Shown: positions 35,131 through 44,823 of the stretch, one piece after another
Numbering within the stretch: position 1 is the first letter of the stretch
How the letters are laid out: the number at the start of each line of letters is the position of its first letter
Position numbers and translations under genes: made by a program
Source of the DNA: Phormidesmis sp963789215
GTDB taxonomy: Bacteria > Cyanobacteriota > Cyanobacteriia > Phormidesmidales > Phormidesmidaceae
Length of the DNA: 64,000 bases
NCBI GenBank assembly: GCA_963789215.1
Contig: CAWBJY010000015.1
Span: forward strand, 62,001 to 126,000
Reading direction: 5' to 3'
Notes under the pieces: model-generated
The model's input: the letters and a program-made list of their open reading frames with translations, nothing else
Databases searched by the model: none
Told to the model about the DNA's origin: nothing

Positions 35131-35321
35131 GAATTCGACAGGAGGGGTTAAGCGTTAGGTTAAGCAGCGATAAATAAAAATTTGAAATTTGGCAGAGACT
35201 CAAAATAGAAGTTTCTTAGAGCAAGTAGATTGAATATAAGAATAATGACCAAAAGCGATCGCTTATGAGCAGCCGTGAGCCAGTTAAAACATCTGCTAGA
35301 GCATCTGCTAAAACATCCACG

Positions 35322-36071
35322 CTAAGTAGCATTCTCTACAGTAAGTGTAGAACTGCGCTTTAGCTGAGCAATCTCTTCTCTACTCAATAAACGATAGCGA
35401 CCTCGGGGCAAATTTCCCAGCGACAGTGAGCCAATTTTCGTCCTATGTAAGGCTGTCACAGGATGGCCCAAGCTCTCAGCGACCCGGCGAATCTGACGAT
35501 TGCGGCCCTCAGTCAGCGTCACCCTCAGAAGCGATCGCTCCTTGGGCAACCGACGAATCACCGCCACCTCAGCTGGCGCAGTTTTACGACCCGTCAGCAT
35601 CACGCCTTTACGCCAGCGCTTCAGCACGTCGTTCGAGGGCGATCCCTCAACTCGAACCTGGTAAACCTTAGGTAGCTGATGGCTAGGATGCGTCAGTTGA
35701 TAAGTCAACTGCCCATCATTTGTCAGCAAAATGGCCCCGGTAGAATCCGCATCCAATCGGCCTACAGGATGAAGACCCGCACCCGCTCGCAGCTCAGCCT
35801 CTAGCAAGTCCAAAACCGTCTTTCTTCCCTGCGGATCGTCACAGGTAGAAACAACGCCCTTAGGCTTATTTAGCAGCAAATATTCGCAGCGAGCAGGCTG
35901 ACCAATACTGGTGCCATCAACGCAAATCCGATCGGCCTCGGCATCCGCCTGTTGACCAATGGCCGCGACTTTGCCATTTACCGTAACTCTACCTGCCGAA
36001 ATTAGCTTTTCAGCGCCACGACGCGACGCAATTCCCCGCTGAGACAAAAGCTTTTGAAGCCTTTCGGTCAT
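35322..36071 (-). CDS. rluB: RNA pseudouridine synthase, RluB/RsuA family
   Basis: The 249-residue enzyme has an N-terminal S4 RNA-binding domain (about 2-60, LQKLLSQRGIASRRGAEKLI) followed by the pseudouridine synthase domain. The catalytic Asp is in HPVGRLDADSTGAILLT, and EGRNRQIRRVAESLGHPV is the typical RsuA/RluB/E/F block. These enzymes modify single uridines in 23S or 16S rRNA; RluB acts on 23S helix 80. The site cannot be told from sequence. A TATG junction and GAAAGG before the ATG are compatible with the start at 36071. Confidence 0.88.
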   Translation of the reverse strand: MTERLQKLLSQRGIASRRGAEKLISAGRVTVNGKVAAIGQQADAEADRICVDGTSIGQPARCEYLLLNKPKGVVSTCDDPQGRKTVLDLLEAELRAGAGLHPVGRLDADSTGAILLTNDGQLTYQLTHPSHQLPKVYQVRVEGSPSNDVLKRWRKGVMLTGRKTAPAEVAVIRRLPKERSLLRVTLTEGRNRQIRRVAESLGHPVTALHRTKIGSLSLGNLPRGRYRLLSREEIAQLKRSSTLTVENAT

Positions 36072-36384
36072 AAGATCTACTACTCAAACGCGCCGCGCTA
36101 ATAAATTGCCCCAAGGCCATAAACCTCGGACTTAATTACCAGCGATAGCCGCCCTTTAAATGCATTCTTATTCAAGCAGCTATCTCCGGATATACACAAG
36201 GGGGTAGCTCCACCTAATACATGATATTTCATACATAAATTCGCAAAGATACATCCGTATATACCGTCAAAATTCGCTGTAAATGCTTCTAAACTCGTAT
36301 AAAAACAAGATTTTGAATAAAACGGCTTCCTATAAATTACTTAGTAAAGTCTTAAGAACATGCACCTTTGTCTTCATACTCCCT
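36072..36384. other. Intergenic region, no gene seen
   Basis: These 313 bp are AT-rich relative to the coding DNA and lie between two minus-strand genes. I see no ORF, RNA or clear terminator hairpin; the stretch must carry the promoter of the pseudouridine synthase gene. Confidence 0.45.
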
Positions 36385-37707
36385 TCATAAATCGTCCACA
36401 AGCCTGGCACCAGGTAGCCATACCCGCAGCCACCCGCCTTTCGTTTCCGGATCGTTCTTAGCCTCCACCCAGCCCTGGTGAGACTCTACAATCTGCCGCA
36501 CAATGGCTAGCCCAAGACCCGTGCCACTACTGGAAATTTCGGCCATCTCGACCGCCCGATTTTGAGCCACCGCCGACTCTACATCCACTTCACGGCTGCG
36601 AGCAGGATCGGCGCGATAAAAGCGATCAAATACGTAAGGCAGATCTTTCTCGTCTAGCCCCTGCCCCGTATCGATCACGTCTAGCACCACAAAGTTTCCT
36701 CTCTGCGCGATCGCGCACAAACTCAGCTGTACGCGAATCAGCTGGCAGGCCGGACTAAACTTCACCGCATTACTGAGCAAATTAAACAACACGCGATGCA
36801 TCAGGCTTTCGTCTACTGTTACCATCATCGACTGCGGCCCCCGGTAGTCCAGATCTAGCTGCTTTAGCCTCGCCAATGGCTCTACGCTCTGCCAAACCGT
36901 CTCAATCAAAACAGCCAAATCAACCGGCTCTACATCATCTAGCTGCTTAGGCCGCTGGGCCAGATGGCTCATATTCAGCACATCATCGACTAACTTACTC
37001 AAACGAATAACCTCACTCAGCAGCCGCTCCACCCATACCACTAAATCTGGGCTAACCCGAGACTCTATCGTTTCAGCCACCAGTCGAATAGACGTTAGCG
37101 GCGTTTTTAGCTCGTGGGCCACATCAGAAATCCAGCGATCGCGCTGAGCCGCCAACAGCACCGCCTCCTGCTTATTCTCCAAAAAGACCCCCACATGCCC
37201 ATTGCTAATCGGCAGCCCATAGCCCTTCAAAGGGTAAGCGGGCCGCTCCAAATAGTTAGAGGGATCGGTAGAAATCGAGTTAAACGTCCAGCTTGCCTCA
37301 CAGCGCTTCTGCCTTGTGCGCGTCCGTTCTACCAGCTGATCGAGTTCATACGATCGCACCACCGCTAGCAGCAAACGGGGCTCGCTGTAGTCACCCGGCT
37401 GAATATCCAAAAAGTCCTGAGCCTGCTGATTGAACCAAAGCAACCGGTTCTCTTCATCTACTTCCAAGTAGCCCAGCGGCGCATTTTTCAGCAGCGTTCG
37501 AAAATCATCAAGCTGTTCATTGAGCACATCCGAGCGAGCCTGACGATCGGCGATCGCACTCGCGAGCTGAGCCTCATAGCCTAAATCGGGCAAAGGCTGA
37601 CGGTCTTCCAATCGAGAGAGCAGTTGCTTGAGCCGAGCGTCATACTGACGGCGATACATCAAAACCACCATCAACCCAACTGCGACGCCGACAATAAATC
37701 CTATCAC
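36385..37707 (-). CDS. sphS: PhoR/SphS-like phosphate-sensing histidine kinase
   Basis: The 440-residue kinase has an N-terminal membrane helix (about 1-17), a PAS-type region (about 65-180, NAPLGYLEVDEENRLLWFN), and the dimerisation and ATPase domains. The phospho-accepting His198 is in DVAHELKTPLTS; later come NLLSNAVKFSP, DVIDTGQGLDEKDL, DRFYRADPARS and SGTGLGLAIVRQI. The single short N-terminal helix with a PAS domain and no periplasmic loop matches cyanobacterial SphS, which controls the Pho regulon with SphR. The start codon is GTG. No response regulator gene adjoins, so the assignment rests on domain layout. Confidence 0.75.
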   Translation of the reverse strand: MIGFIVGVAVGLMVVLMYRRQYDARLKQLLSRLEDRQPLPDLGYEAQLASAIADRQARSDVLNEQLDDFRTLLKNAPLGYLEVDEENRLLWFNQQAQDFLDIQPGDYSEPRLLLAVVRSYELDQLVERTRTRQKRCEASWTFNSISTDPSNYLERPAYPLKGYGLPISNGHVGVFLENKQEAVLLAAQRDRWISDVAHELKTPLTSIRLVAETIESRVSPDLVVWVERLLSEVIRLSKLVDDVLNMSHLAQRPKQLDDVEPVDLAVLIETVWQSVEPLARLKQLDLDYRGPQSMMVTVDESLMHRVLFNLLSNAVKFSPACQLIRVQLSLCAIAQRGNFVVLDVIDTGQGLDEKDLPYVFDRFYRADPARSREVDVESAVAQNRAVEMAEISSSGTGLGLAIVRQIVESHQGWVEAKNDPETKGGWLRVWLPGARLVDDL

Positions 37708-37887
37708 TGCTCGCTTATACCCACTGCCGGTTCATTCCCTAACCAGTCATCATACAGCAACCAAAAAAAAGCGCACCCCGCCAAAAAGGATACGCTTACA
37801 AAACAGTTTCTATGCGAGCCAGCAGGCCGATATCAGAGGATTTACAGCTAACAGCATTAGCAATAAAGCTGGTTACTATCAGACCAA

Positions 37888-37943
37888 GACCATCAGACAA
37901 TGACGATCAGACAATGACGATCAGGCAACGATCCTCAGACAGC
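37888..37943. repeat. Three to four tandem 14-bp repeats
   Basis: GACCATCAGACAAT, GACGATCAGACAAT and GACGATCAGGCAAC run consecutively from 37888, with a weaker fourth unit (GATCCTCAGACAGC). The array is about 18 bp beyond the stop of the DUF4278 gene. Confidence 0.8.
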
Positions 37944-37960
37944 GGCTACCGAATTAGCCG

Positions 37961-38137
37961 TTAATGAACAATCGCGCCACGGTAGATCAAAACATTTTCA
38001 GTAGAACGAACAACCGTAGTAATTGCTCTATGCAAATGGTAAGTAGCCCCGCGATACTGAGCGACTTCTTGGGTTTCTTCAATTTCGACAGTAGGCTCAG
38101 TAGTGTTGTACTTGACGCCACGGTAAGTGAGTTGCAT
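37961..38137 (-). CDS. DUF4278 small protein
   Basis: This 58-residue protein starts MQLTYRGVKY and has a second YRG in EVAQYRGATYHLH and a third near the C-terminus (LIYRGAIVH). The repeated YRG boxes identify the cyanobacterial DUF4278 family, whose function is unknown; several members respond to stress in expression studies. The ATG at 38137 lacks a strong ribosome site. It is transcribed alone on the minus strand. Confidence 0.88.
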   Translation of the reverse strand: MQLTYRGVKYNTTEPTVEIEETQEVAQYRGATYHLHRAITTVVRSTENVLIYRGAIVH

Positions 38138-38455
38138 TTTTATCGCCTCAATAGAGATGTGTAGAATAAGAGGCGCGTTCCTTCAGAGTTGTTTTTGGAA
38201 GGTTCATTAAACGCAATCCAAAACCCTTACTTCCGTCTTCCTTTTAGTTTGGCGCTAGCCAGCTATTCAGAAGATGAACGTTTGCTTTTCTGTATCTATT
38301 GTTACCGTTTTCTAGAAAAATGACAACAAATACGACACAATTTACTGACGGAATGTCATAAACCGATAACAAAATCCGCTGATGCACCGAATCTACCGTT
38401 AAATAGCCGGTGCATAAAACGCCTTCGGCCTCGCAGTCAGGAAGAAAGCCAAACT
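38138..38455. other. Intergenic region with one hairpin, no gene seen
   Basis: These 318 bp lie between recJ and the DUF4278 gene, both leftward. The only structure I see is the 8-bp hairpin at 38382-38415, listed separately. Confidence 0.45.
38382..38415 (-). terminator. Candidate recJ terminator hairpin
   Basis: ATGCACCG and CGGTGCAT form a perfect 8-bp inverted repeat with an 18-nt loop, about 40 bp past the recJ stop. The minus strand downstream has only ATTTTG, so termination is uncertain. Confidence 0.35.
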
Positions 38456-40885
38456 CTACTCGTTCATTCCGACTGCAGCTTGAAGCGTAGACACGGGTGC
38501 GCGATAGAAATACTGACGACGGAAATTTTCTTCCTGCACCGCCGCTAAAAACTGAGCTAACGGCTGATTAGCTTGGCCTCCAAGCTGCTGCTGCGATTTA
38601 GGCGCATAGCTAATTCGAACGTCTATAGCCGAGCGACTAATCTCAAAACCCGCCGCTTCTAGCGCGACTAGCCCTAACAACAGCGTGCGATCGCTCACTT
38701 CCAACCGCCCGCTCAGCCGCTCTAGCGTCACTGCCTGCCCAACCTTACTCACATGCTTCGCCACACCCAGCAGCAGTCTCCACTTGTAGATAGGATCTAT
38801 CGACTCAGGCAAAGCATACGCCAGCGCCACCGGCTGATGAGTTTGCGCCGATTGGTTTCGCCAAAGCTGCAGCACCTCCCACTGAGCCGGGCACTCGTTC
38901 AGCACCAGATCTGTTGCAGCGCGATCCCACTCAGGACTCACCCGCTCACGGTCTTTTGCATCAGCCGCCGCTAAGCCAGCGGCCTCTAGCTCAACCTCCT
39001 CTAATCGGTCAAGGCCCTCAAGCACCACCCGCCCAGCCCGCCAGTCCAGCAGCCATTCATTCTGCGATCGCCCGGCCCCTTCCAACTTCTCAGCCACCGG
39101 ACGAATATCCACCAGCCGCACCTCATACCGACTGCTATAGCTGTTGTAATCTAGCTCCACCACCACGTCCCAAAGCCCCGGCGGCAAGTCCTCCTTATAG
39201 TGACCCCACCACAAACCCGGAAACTGAGTGCCCCCATCACCAGACTCATCGCAAAGCTGAAAAGTCGCCTTAATGTAGCCCACCTTTGCGCCCGTACGAT
39301 CCTTCAGCTTCTGATGCCAAGCATTCTCAAACCAGCATTTTTCAATCAGCAGCTTCGGCACCGGATTCCCCATCCCACAAGGCTCCAGCAAAGAGATTTG
39401 GCGAAACAAATCCTGACCCAAATCAGCCACCGTCACCGTTAAATCAACGTTTAGCGTCGGAACGCTACGCTGCGCCCCCATCTGCTGCCGCATCTGCTGA
39501 TTAATCCCGGCCACAAACATCGGCAAATCTTCAGCAGGCAAGCTCAGCCCAGCCGCAAATGGATGCCCGCCAAACCCGCTCAGCATGTGCGCTTGAGACT
39601 TCACCAGCTCGTACAAATCAATCTGATTCACAGACCGCGCCGATCCCCGTGCAAAAACCCTCCCCTGCGCGTCCGGCGAATCCATCGTCAGCAAAATCGT
39701 CGGCTTCCCATACTGCCTTGCCACCTGCCCCGCCACCAATCCCAGCACCCCCACCGGCCACTGCGGATCGCTCAGCACAATCACGCCCAGCGTAGACAAA
39801 TCAGAATTCTCCAGCTTCTGCGTCACCTGTTTCAGCACGTCTGCTTGCAAAGCCTTCCGCCTCGCGTTTGCCAGCTCCGCCTTATTCGCCAGCTCTCGGC
39901 ACCGCGCCACATCCCGACTCGTCAATAGCTCCACGCAAAAGCTCGCATCGCCATAAATTCGGCTCACCGCATTAATTCGCGGCCCAATGCCAAACGAAAT
40001 GTCGGTAGGGCGATCGCCCGCCCGCTTACACAGCTCCAGCAGCTTCGCCACCCCAGGCCGACTAGGCACCTTCGCCGTTGTCTGCGTCTTCAATTGCTCA
40101 ATCCCAACTTGAGCCAAATACCGGCAGTCTCCTTTCAGCTCCACCAAATCAGCAATCAGCCCAATCGCCACCAAATCCGTCAGCTCGTGCAAAGGCCGAC
40201 TCACCGCCGCTGGCAACCGCTCATACAGCGCCTCCACCAGCTTGTAAGCCACTGCCACCCCCGACAAATGCGCCATCGGGTGATCCCCCGGCAGCGCCCG
40301 AGGATTCACAATCGCCACCACTGCCGGACGCTCGCTCGGCAGCGTATGGTGATCGCTCACAATCACATCCATCCCCAGTTCACCCGCCCGCATCACCTCA
40401 GCCGGGTTTGTGCTCCCCGTATCGCAAGTCACAATCAGCGTCACCCCATCTGCCGCCAACTGCTCGATCCCCATCATCGAAAGCCCATGCGACTCCTTCA
40501 GCCGATTCGGAATGAAGTAACTAAGCTGGTTCTTACCGCTAAAGAACTGGCCTAGCCCATCCCACAGCACCGCCGTAGACGTGATCCCGTCCGCATCAAA
40601 ATCACCCCAAATCGCCACCTTCTCAGCGCGATCGCGCGCCAACACCAACCGCTCAACGGCCCACACCATCTCCTCGCCAAAGGCAAACGGACTCGCTGGC
40701 TCATAGCCATCCACCTGCAAAAATCCCTTCAGCGCTTCAGGCGATCGCAGCCCCCGCTGCCACAAAAGCTGCGCCCCCCACTCAGGCATCTCCAATCCCG
40801 ACAGCCGCGCCACCGTCTTCACCCACTCAGCGCTCACCCTCTCCACTGCAGCCACTTGCCAATCCTTCTTCATCTCATCCCTCAT
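38456..40885 (-). CDS. recJ: Single-strand DNA exonuclease RecJ
   Basis: RecJ digests single-stranded DNA 5' to 3' in recombination, mismatch and base-excision repair. The 809-residue protein has the DHH phosphoesterase motifs: GDFDADGITSTA (Asp95, Asp97), TCDTGSTN, VSDHHTLP (178-180) and GIGPRINAVSRI, then the DHHA1 block GFGGHPFAAGLSL and an OB-fold region. It is longer than the E. coli enzyme (577 residues) by a C-terminal extension of about 200 residues, which is common in cyanobacterial RecJ. A second in-frame ATG five codons later is an alternative start. Confidence 0.93.
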   Translation of the reverse strand: MRDEMKKDWQVAAVERVSAEWVKTVARLSGLEMPEWGAQLLWQRGLRSPEALKGFLQVDGYEPASPFAFGEEMVWAVERLVLARDRAEKVAIWGDFDADGITSTAVLWDGLGQFFSGKNQLSYFIPNRLKESHGLSMMGIEQLAADGVTLIVTCDTGSTNPAEVMRAGELGMDVIVSDHHTLPSERPAVVAIVNPRALPGDHPMAHLSGVAVAYKLVEALYERLPAAVSRPLHELTDLVAIGLIADLVELKGDCRYLAQVGIEQLKTQTTAKVPSRPGVAKLLELCKRAGDRPTDISFGIGPRINAVSRIYGDASFCVELLTSRDVARCRELANKAELANARRKALQADVLKQVTQKLENSDLSTLGVIVLSDPQWPVGVLGLVAGQVARQYGKPTILLTMDSPDAQGRVFARGSARSVNQIDLYELVKSQAHMLSGFGGHPFAAGLSLPAEDLPMFVAGINQQMRQQMGAQRSVPTLNVDLTVTVADLGQDLFRQISLLEPCGMGNPVPKLLIEKCWFENAWHQKLKDRTGAKVGYIKATFQLCDESGDGGTQFPGLWWGHYKEDLPPGLWDVVVELDYNSYSSRYEVRLVDIRPVAEKLEGAGRSQNEWLLDWRAGRVVLEGLDRLEEVELEAAGLAAADAKDRERVSPEWDRAATDLVLNECPAQWEVLQLWRNQSAQTHQPVALAYALPESIDPIYKWRLLLGVAKHVSKVGQAVTLERLSGRLEVSDRTLLLGLVALEAAGFEISRSAIDVRISYAPKSQQQLGGQANQPLAQFLAAVQEENFRRQYFYRAPVSTLQAAVGMNE

Positions 40886-41050
40886 TCCACGCCCTCATTC
40901 CACTCTCAAAAAAAGCAAAACCCTATGCCACCCATGGCTTAGATCCCTTTAAGCTATCAGCTTCTCAGCCTTCACAACCATCCTCGCCGGCTGCGTCACT
41001 GCGCATAGACAAGCTCAGATACAATAGGCCCATCACTACAGGGAGAGGCT

Positions 41051-42211
41051 ATGAAACTGGGCGACTGGATTAGTCTGGCGTGTTTGATAGCAGCAGGCTA
41101 CATACTGTGGCTAATTAGGCCGCTGCTGATGCTCTCATTTACCGCCGTTGTCATTGCGATCGCCCTCAACAGCCTCACCCAGCGCATCCAGGCATTCAAC
41201 ATTCCTCGTCGCTTTGCCATTCCCATTGCGCTTTTTCTCGCCGCCGCCGTCACAACCTTATTCATCTTGGGCATAGTGCCGCCCTTCATCGAGCAGTTCA
41301 CCACGCTAATCGAAAAAATAGTCACGTTCTCGCAAAGAATTCCGGGCTACGTCATAGAAATTCAGACCTGGCTTCCCGAGCGCATACGGCTCCCTAATGT
41401 CAGCGAATTCGCTGCCTGGCTCACCTCCCCAGACTCAGCCGTTCTAGACGTTTTCGGCAACTTCTTTTCTATTTTCAACTCCTCGTTGCAAGTCCTCCTC
41501 CAAACCCTATTTGTCACAGTGCTAGCACTGATGATACTCTCCAAACCCAATGCCTATCTCGACGGCATCCTGCTGCTTTTTCCCTCATTCTACCGACAGC
41601 GAGCTAGAGAGATCTTTGCTGAATGCGAGCGTTCTTTAGGCAACTGGCTCGGCGGTATCCTGATCAGCTCAGTCTTTATCTTTTTACTTAGCTTCGTCAG
41701 CCTGGCCATCCTAGGCGTAGACCTGGCCTTCGCTCACGCCTTGCTAGCAGGCATCCTCAACTTCATCCCCAACCTTGGCCCCACCATCAGCATGATCTTC
41801 CCGGTCATCGTCGCGCTCATCTCGCCCGATCCCTGGAAAGCCGTCGCTGTCGTCGTCATCTACGTCGTCATTCAGCAAATCGAAGCCTACTGGCTCACCC
41901 CTACCATCATGGCCCGCCAGGTCTCGCTACTCCCCGCCTTCACCCTTATCGCCCAAATCTTCTTTGCCAGACTCTTCGGTTTTCTGGGGCTGCTGCTAGC
42001 CCTTCCACTCACCGTCGTCGCCAAAACCTGGCTACAAGAACTCCTGATAAAAGACGTTCTCAATCACTGGAATCTGCCACAGGACAGCAAACTTCAAAAA
42101 GCGCTCGTCATCTCTAATTTGTCTCAAGCGATCGCCCCCATGCCCCCCGTACCCACTCCCGTACCCTCCGGATCAACAGAGACACCTCCCTCCCCGCCTA
42201 CAGAAGCCTAA
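41051..42211 (+). CDS. AI-2E / PerM-family membrane transporter
   Basis: The 386-residue protein has about eight membrane helices, including a C-terminal block with GILNFIPNLGPTISMIFPV and VVVIYVVIQQIEAYWLTPTIM, which are typical of the AI-2 exporter (TqsA/PerM/YdiK) family. Its substrate is unknown; members export small signals, sodium or are linked to stress. A Pro/Ser/Thr-rich tail ends the protein. A GGGAGAGG ribosome site lies six bases before the ATG. Confidence 0.9.
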   Translation: MKLGDWISLACLIAAGYILWLIRPLLMLSFTAVVIAIALNSLTQRIQAFNIPRRFAIPIALFLAAAVTTLFILGIVPPFIEQFTTLIEKIVTFSQRIPGYVIEIQTWLPERIRLPNVSEFAAWLTSPDSAVLDVFGNFFSIFNSSLQVLLQTLFVTVLALMILSKPNAYLDGILLLFPSFYRQRAREIFAECERSLGNWLGGILISSVFIFLLSFVSLAILGVDLAFAHALLAGILNFIPNLGPTISMIFPVIVALISPDPWKAVAVVVIYVVIQQIEAYWLTPTIMARQVSLLPAFTLIAQIFFARLFGFLGLLLALPLTVVAKTWLQELLIKDVLNHWNLPQDSKLQKALVISNLSQAIAPMPPVPTPVPSGSTETPPSPPTEA

Positions 42212-42251
42212 GTTCTCCTTTGGCTCCAATCTACGCGCTTTGTCACTGTCC

Positions 42252-42296
42252 AACAGCACTAGGTCAAACAGCACTAGGTCAAACAGCATTAGGATC
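42252..42296. repeat. Three tandem 15-bp repeats
   Basis: AACAGCACTAGGTCA occurs twice exactly (42252 and 42267) and once altered (AACAGCATTAGGATC at 42282). It lies between the AI-2E gene and the EamA gene start. If translation began upstream, the repeat would encode TALGQ units, which is unlikely to be real. Confidence 0.85.
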
Positions 42297-42327
42297 CAGG
42301 TATGAAATCTTTAGCAGCCGCTCCCCA

Positions 42328-43191
42328 ATGTCTTTGACGCTCAAACAGCCTTCTCCCATCGGCTTACTTCTTATCTCTATCCTCTCGGTGCAGTTCGGCT
42401 CTGCCCTCGCCAAATCTCTATTCGGTGAACTTGGCCCCTGGGGCGTTGTCTCTTTGCGCGTCAGCGTCTCTGCCCTCTTCTTCTTCATTGTCTGGCGGCT
42501 CAAGTGGAATGCCAAAATTCGCGAAAATATTGGCCCCATCATCGCCTTCGGACTCATTCTTGCCGCTATGAACTCCGCCTTCTACGCAGCCATCGATCGC
42601 ATTCCCCTAGGAATTGCCATCACGCTAGAATTTATGGGGCCTCTGGGCCTAGCCGTCCTCAAATCTCAGCGCTGGCTCGATCTACTTTGGGCCATGCTAG
42701 CGATCGCAGGCATCTCACTCTTAGCTCCAGTCAACGGCTTTACCATAGATATCTTGGGCATGGGGCTCGCCTTACTAGCCGGTATTTTCTGGGCAATCTA
42801 TATTCTCTTAGCCGCCAGAATAGGCGCTCAGCTATCAGGCATAGAAGGTCTAGCCTGGGCGCTCCTAGTTAGCACCATTATCCTGTTGCCCATCGGCATC
42901 GCCACTGCTGGCCGCGCCCTGCTCAATCCCAGACTACTGGCATTGGGCGCTGGAGTAGCCCTTCTATCTACGGCAATTCCCTACTCGCTCGAAATCGCTG
43001 TGCTGCGATCGCTCCCTATCAAAGTCTTCAGCATCATGCTTAGCCTCGAACCGATGGCTGGTGTACTCGCAGGGCTATTGATCCTAAAAGAGCAGCTATC
43101 AGCGCGATCGCTTGCCGCCTGCCTGCTCGTCTCCATCGCCGCCGCTGGAGCCGCCAAATTCAACCCCGCCCCGACACCACCCACGTCCTAA
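42328..43191 (+). CDS. EamA-family permease (RhtA-like)
   Basis: The 287-residue protein has about ten hydrophobic helices from two EamA domains. It starts MSLTLKQPSPIGLLLIS and includes GSALAKSLFGELGPWGVVSLRV and LGIAITLEFMGPLG, as in RhtA-type threonine/homoserine exporters. The start is the ATG at 42328; a TTG upstream would include the tandem repeat. Substrate is not known. It is in the same direction as the AI-2E gene but separated by repeats, so co-transcription is unclear. Confidence 0.85.
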   Translation: MSLTLKQPSPIGLLLISILSVQFGSALAKSLFGELGPWGVVSLRVSVSALFFFIVWRLKWNAKIRENIGPIIAFGLILAAMNSAFYAAIDRIPLGIAITLEFMGPLGLAVLKSQRWLDLLWAMLAIAGISLLAPVNGFTIDILGMGLALLAGIFWAIYILLAARIGAQLSGIEGLAWALLVSTIILLPIGIATAGRALLNPRLLALGAGVALLSTAIPYSLEIAVLRSLPIKVFSIMLSLEPMAGVLAGLLILKEQLSARSLAACLLVSIAAAGAAKFNPAPTPPTS

Positions 43192-43296
43192 TTCCCAGGT
43201 ATCAACGAAAACTAATTAAAACCGACTGGGTAAGCTAAGCAGTAACTAAACTCAACCGTTCACCAGCCAAGCTCACATCTCCAGTTCATCCCAAAG

Positions 43297-43329
43297 ACTG
43301 CCGCTGAACTGCCGCTGAACTGCCGCTGA
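43297..43329. repeat. Three tandem 11-bp repeats
   Basis: ACTGCCGCTGA is repeated three times exactly, 30 bp upstream of the CRP-family gene. It could influence its promoter. Confidence 0.85.
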
Positions 43330-43358
43330 GCCGTGCCACCAAAGCGCCTGATCCCTCT

Positions 43359-44078
43359 ATGTCATCACCTGCGTCGTCCGCTGTGTTTTTACCGGCCTCT
43401 TCCAAGGCACTCAGCGATTTCTTCCCGCTTTTCCAATCTGCTAGCCAGGAAACGCTCGACATCCTACATCGCGGCGCAACCTTCAACGAATGTCCTGCCG
43501 GTCGCACCGTTCTTATGGAAGACTCCTGGGGCAATGCGGTTTATCTAATTCTTTCAGGCTGGGCCAAAGTCCGCTGCCAATCAGGCGACGGCTATGTCAC
43601 CCTAGCTATTTTAGGCAAAGGTGAATTCTTCGGCGAAATGGCCGTTCTTAACGAATCTCCACGCTCTACAGATGTCGCAGCCCTGTCCCGAGTAGAGCTA
43701 GTCAGCATTCCCGCTCAGCTTTTTCTCAAAAGCCTATTTGGCGATCCCCAGCTACACCACCGCCTGCTGCAGCTTATGGTACAGCGGCTAAAGCAAACCC
43801 AAGCTCGCTTTCAGCTCCGCCACAAAGCGCCCGGCATCAAAATGGTAAACACACTAGTCGGACTCGCTGAAGCCTACGGAGATGAAAAAGGGGATACCGT
43901 AGAAATTTTTAATATCCCGGCCAAAGACCTCTCCGAAGTAGCCGACGTCAAAATCTCAGAAGTCCCCAAGATTTTAGGTAAGCTCACCGATCGCAAGTTA
44001 CTAGCCGTAGATACCAAAAGAGATGTCATCAAACTGCTAGATATGAGAAATCTCAAACATCTCGCAAAGCTTGGGTAG
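43359..44078 (+). CDS. CRP/FNR-family transcription regulator
   Basis: The 239-residue protein has an N-terminal cyclic-nucleotide-type beta-roll (about 20-140; GKGEFFGEMAVLNESPRSTDVAA is the phosphate-binding cassette with the Gly-Glu and Arg-Ser typical of CRP) and a C-terminal winged helix (about 165-235, IPAKDLSEVADVKISEVPKILGKL). The conserved Glu and Arg suggest it can bind a cyclic nucleotide, although it lacks the Cys ligands of FNR. It is not NtcA. The targets are unknown. Confidence 0.9.
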   Translation: MSSPASSAVFLPASSKALSDFFPLFQSASQETLDILHRGATFNECPAGRTVLMEDSWGNAVYLILSGWAKVRCQSGDGYVTLAILGKGEFFGEMAVLNESPRSTDVAALSRVELVSIPAQLFLKSLFGDPQLHHRLLQLMVQRLKQTQARFQLRHKAPGIKMVNTLVGLAEAYGDEKGDTVEIFNIPAKDLSEVADVKISEVPKILGKLTDRKLLAVDTKRDVIKLLDMRNLKHLAKLG

Positions 44079-44227
44079 TTTTCGCACATAGACCTTACAG
44101 CGAGCGATCGCAGCAAATAGCAACTGAGCGATCGCTCGACTTCAGCATCCTTAATTTTTGTAGGGGCTTTGCCTATTGTGCAAGCATTCTCCCTACAGTG
44201 AAGAGAAATTGGATAGAGGTATCGTTT

Positions 44228-44707
44228 ATGAACATGCAGCCGCCCCCTATTTCGCCGCGCCAAATGAATCTCATGCGAGTCGTGCTTTCTATGGCTTGGG
44301 CAGACGACAGCCTAGAGCAAAAAGAAGTAGACACCATGCTAGAGAGGTTCACTCAGCTATTTGCCACCGAGCAGCAGCAGCAGGCAAACCTACAGCAGCA
44401 GCTCCAAGAATACTTTGTGCAAAAAGTACCGCTCGAAGAAGCCGTCGCCAAACTCACCACAGAAGCCGAAAAAGAAGTCGCGCTGCGTCTCTCTTACGAA
44501 GTCATCGCATCTAGCACCCGCACACCTGAAGAAAACGCCATCAACCGCGCAGAAGGCGAAGCCTATCAAAAACTGCTGTCTCTGCTAGCACTACCAGAAG
44601 CCACAGTCGAACGCGCCGAAAGAGAAGCAACCGCATCCCTTAGCAAAGGCGGAAAAAACATCGTCGACATGCTAGCTTTTCAGCTTCGCGAATATCTCAA
44701 CAAATAG
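44228..44707 (+). CDS. TerB-like (tellurite-resistance type) helical protein
   Basis: The 159-residue protein has the TerB helical pattern: MNLMRVVLSMAWADDSLEQKEVDTML, with acidic residues after the Trp-Ala-Asp turn, then a Gln-rich helix, then a region TPEENAINRAEGEAYQKLLSLLALP. TerB-like domains in bacteria are associated with membrane stress or defence modules, and in cyanobacteria are often lone genes. I start at the ATG at 44228, which has AGAGG upstream; an earlier frame start adds ten residues. Confidence 0.75.
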   Translation: MNMQPPPISPRQMNLMRVVLSMAWADDSLEQKEVDTMLERFTQLFATEQQQQANLQQQLQEYFVQKVPLEEAVAKLTTEAEKEVALRLSYEVIASSTRTPEENAINRAEGEAYQKLLSLLALPEATVERAEREATASLSKGGKNIVDMLAFQLREYLNK

Positions 44708-44823
44708 CTTCAGCATTTCCTAAACGCTGCACATATCCAAGGCTCGTCTGCCCACAAAGCCTTATATCTCTTGGGAAGCAGGCATCTTAGCTGTCCTCGA
44801 CTCATGCTCAACAGGTAAGTAAC

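Noticed and set aside
42220..42327. N-terminal extension of the EamA permease with TALGQ repeats
   Set aside because: It comes from translating an intergenic tandem repeat; the family start is the ATG at 42328.
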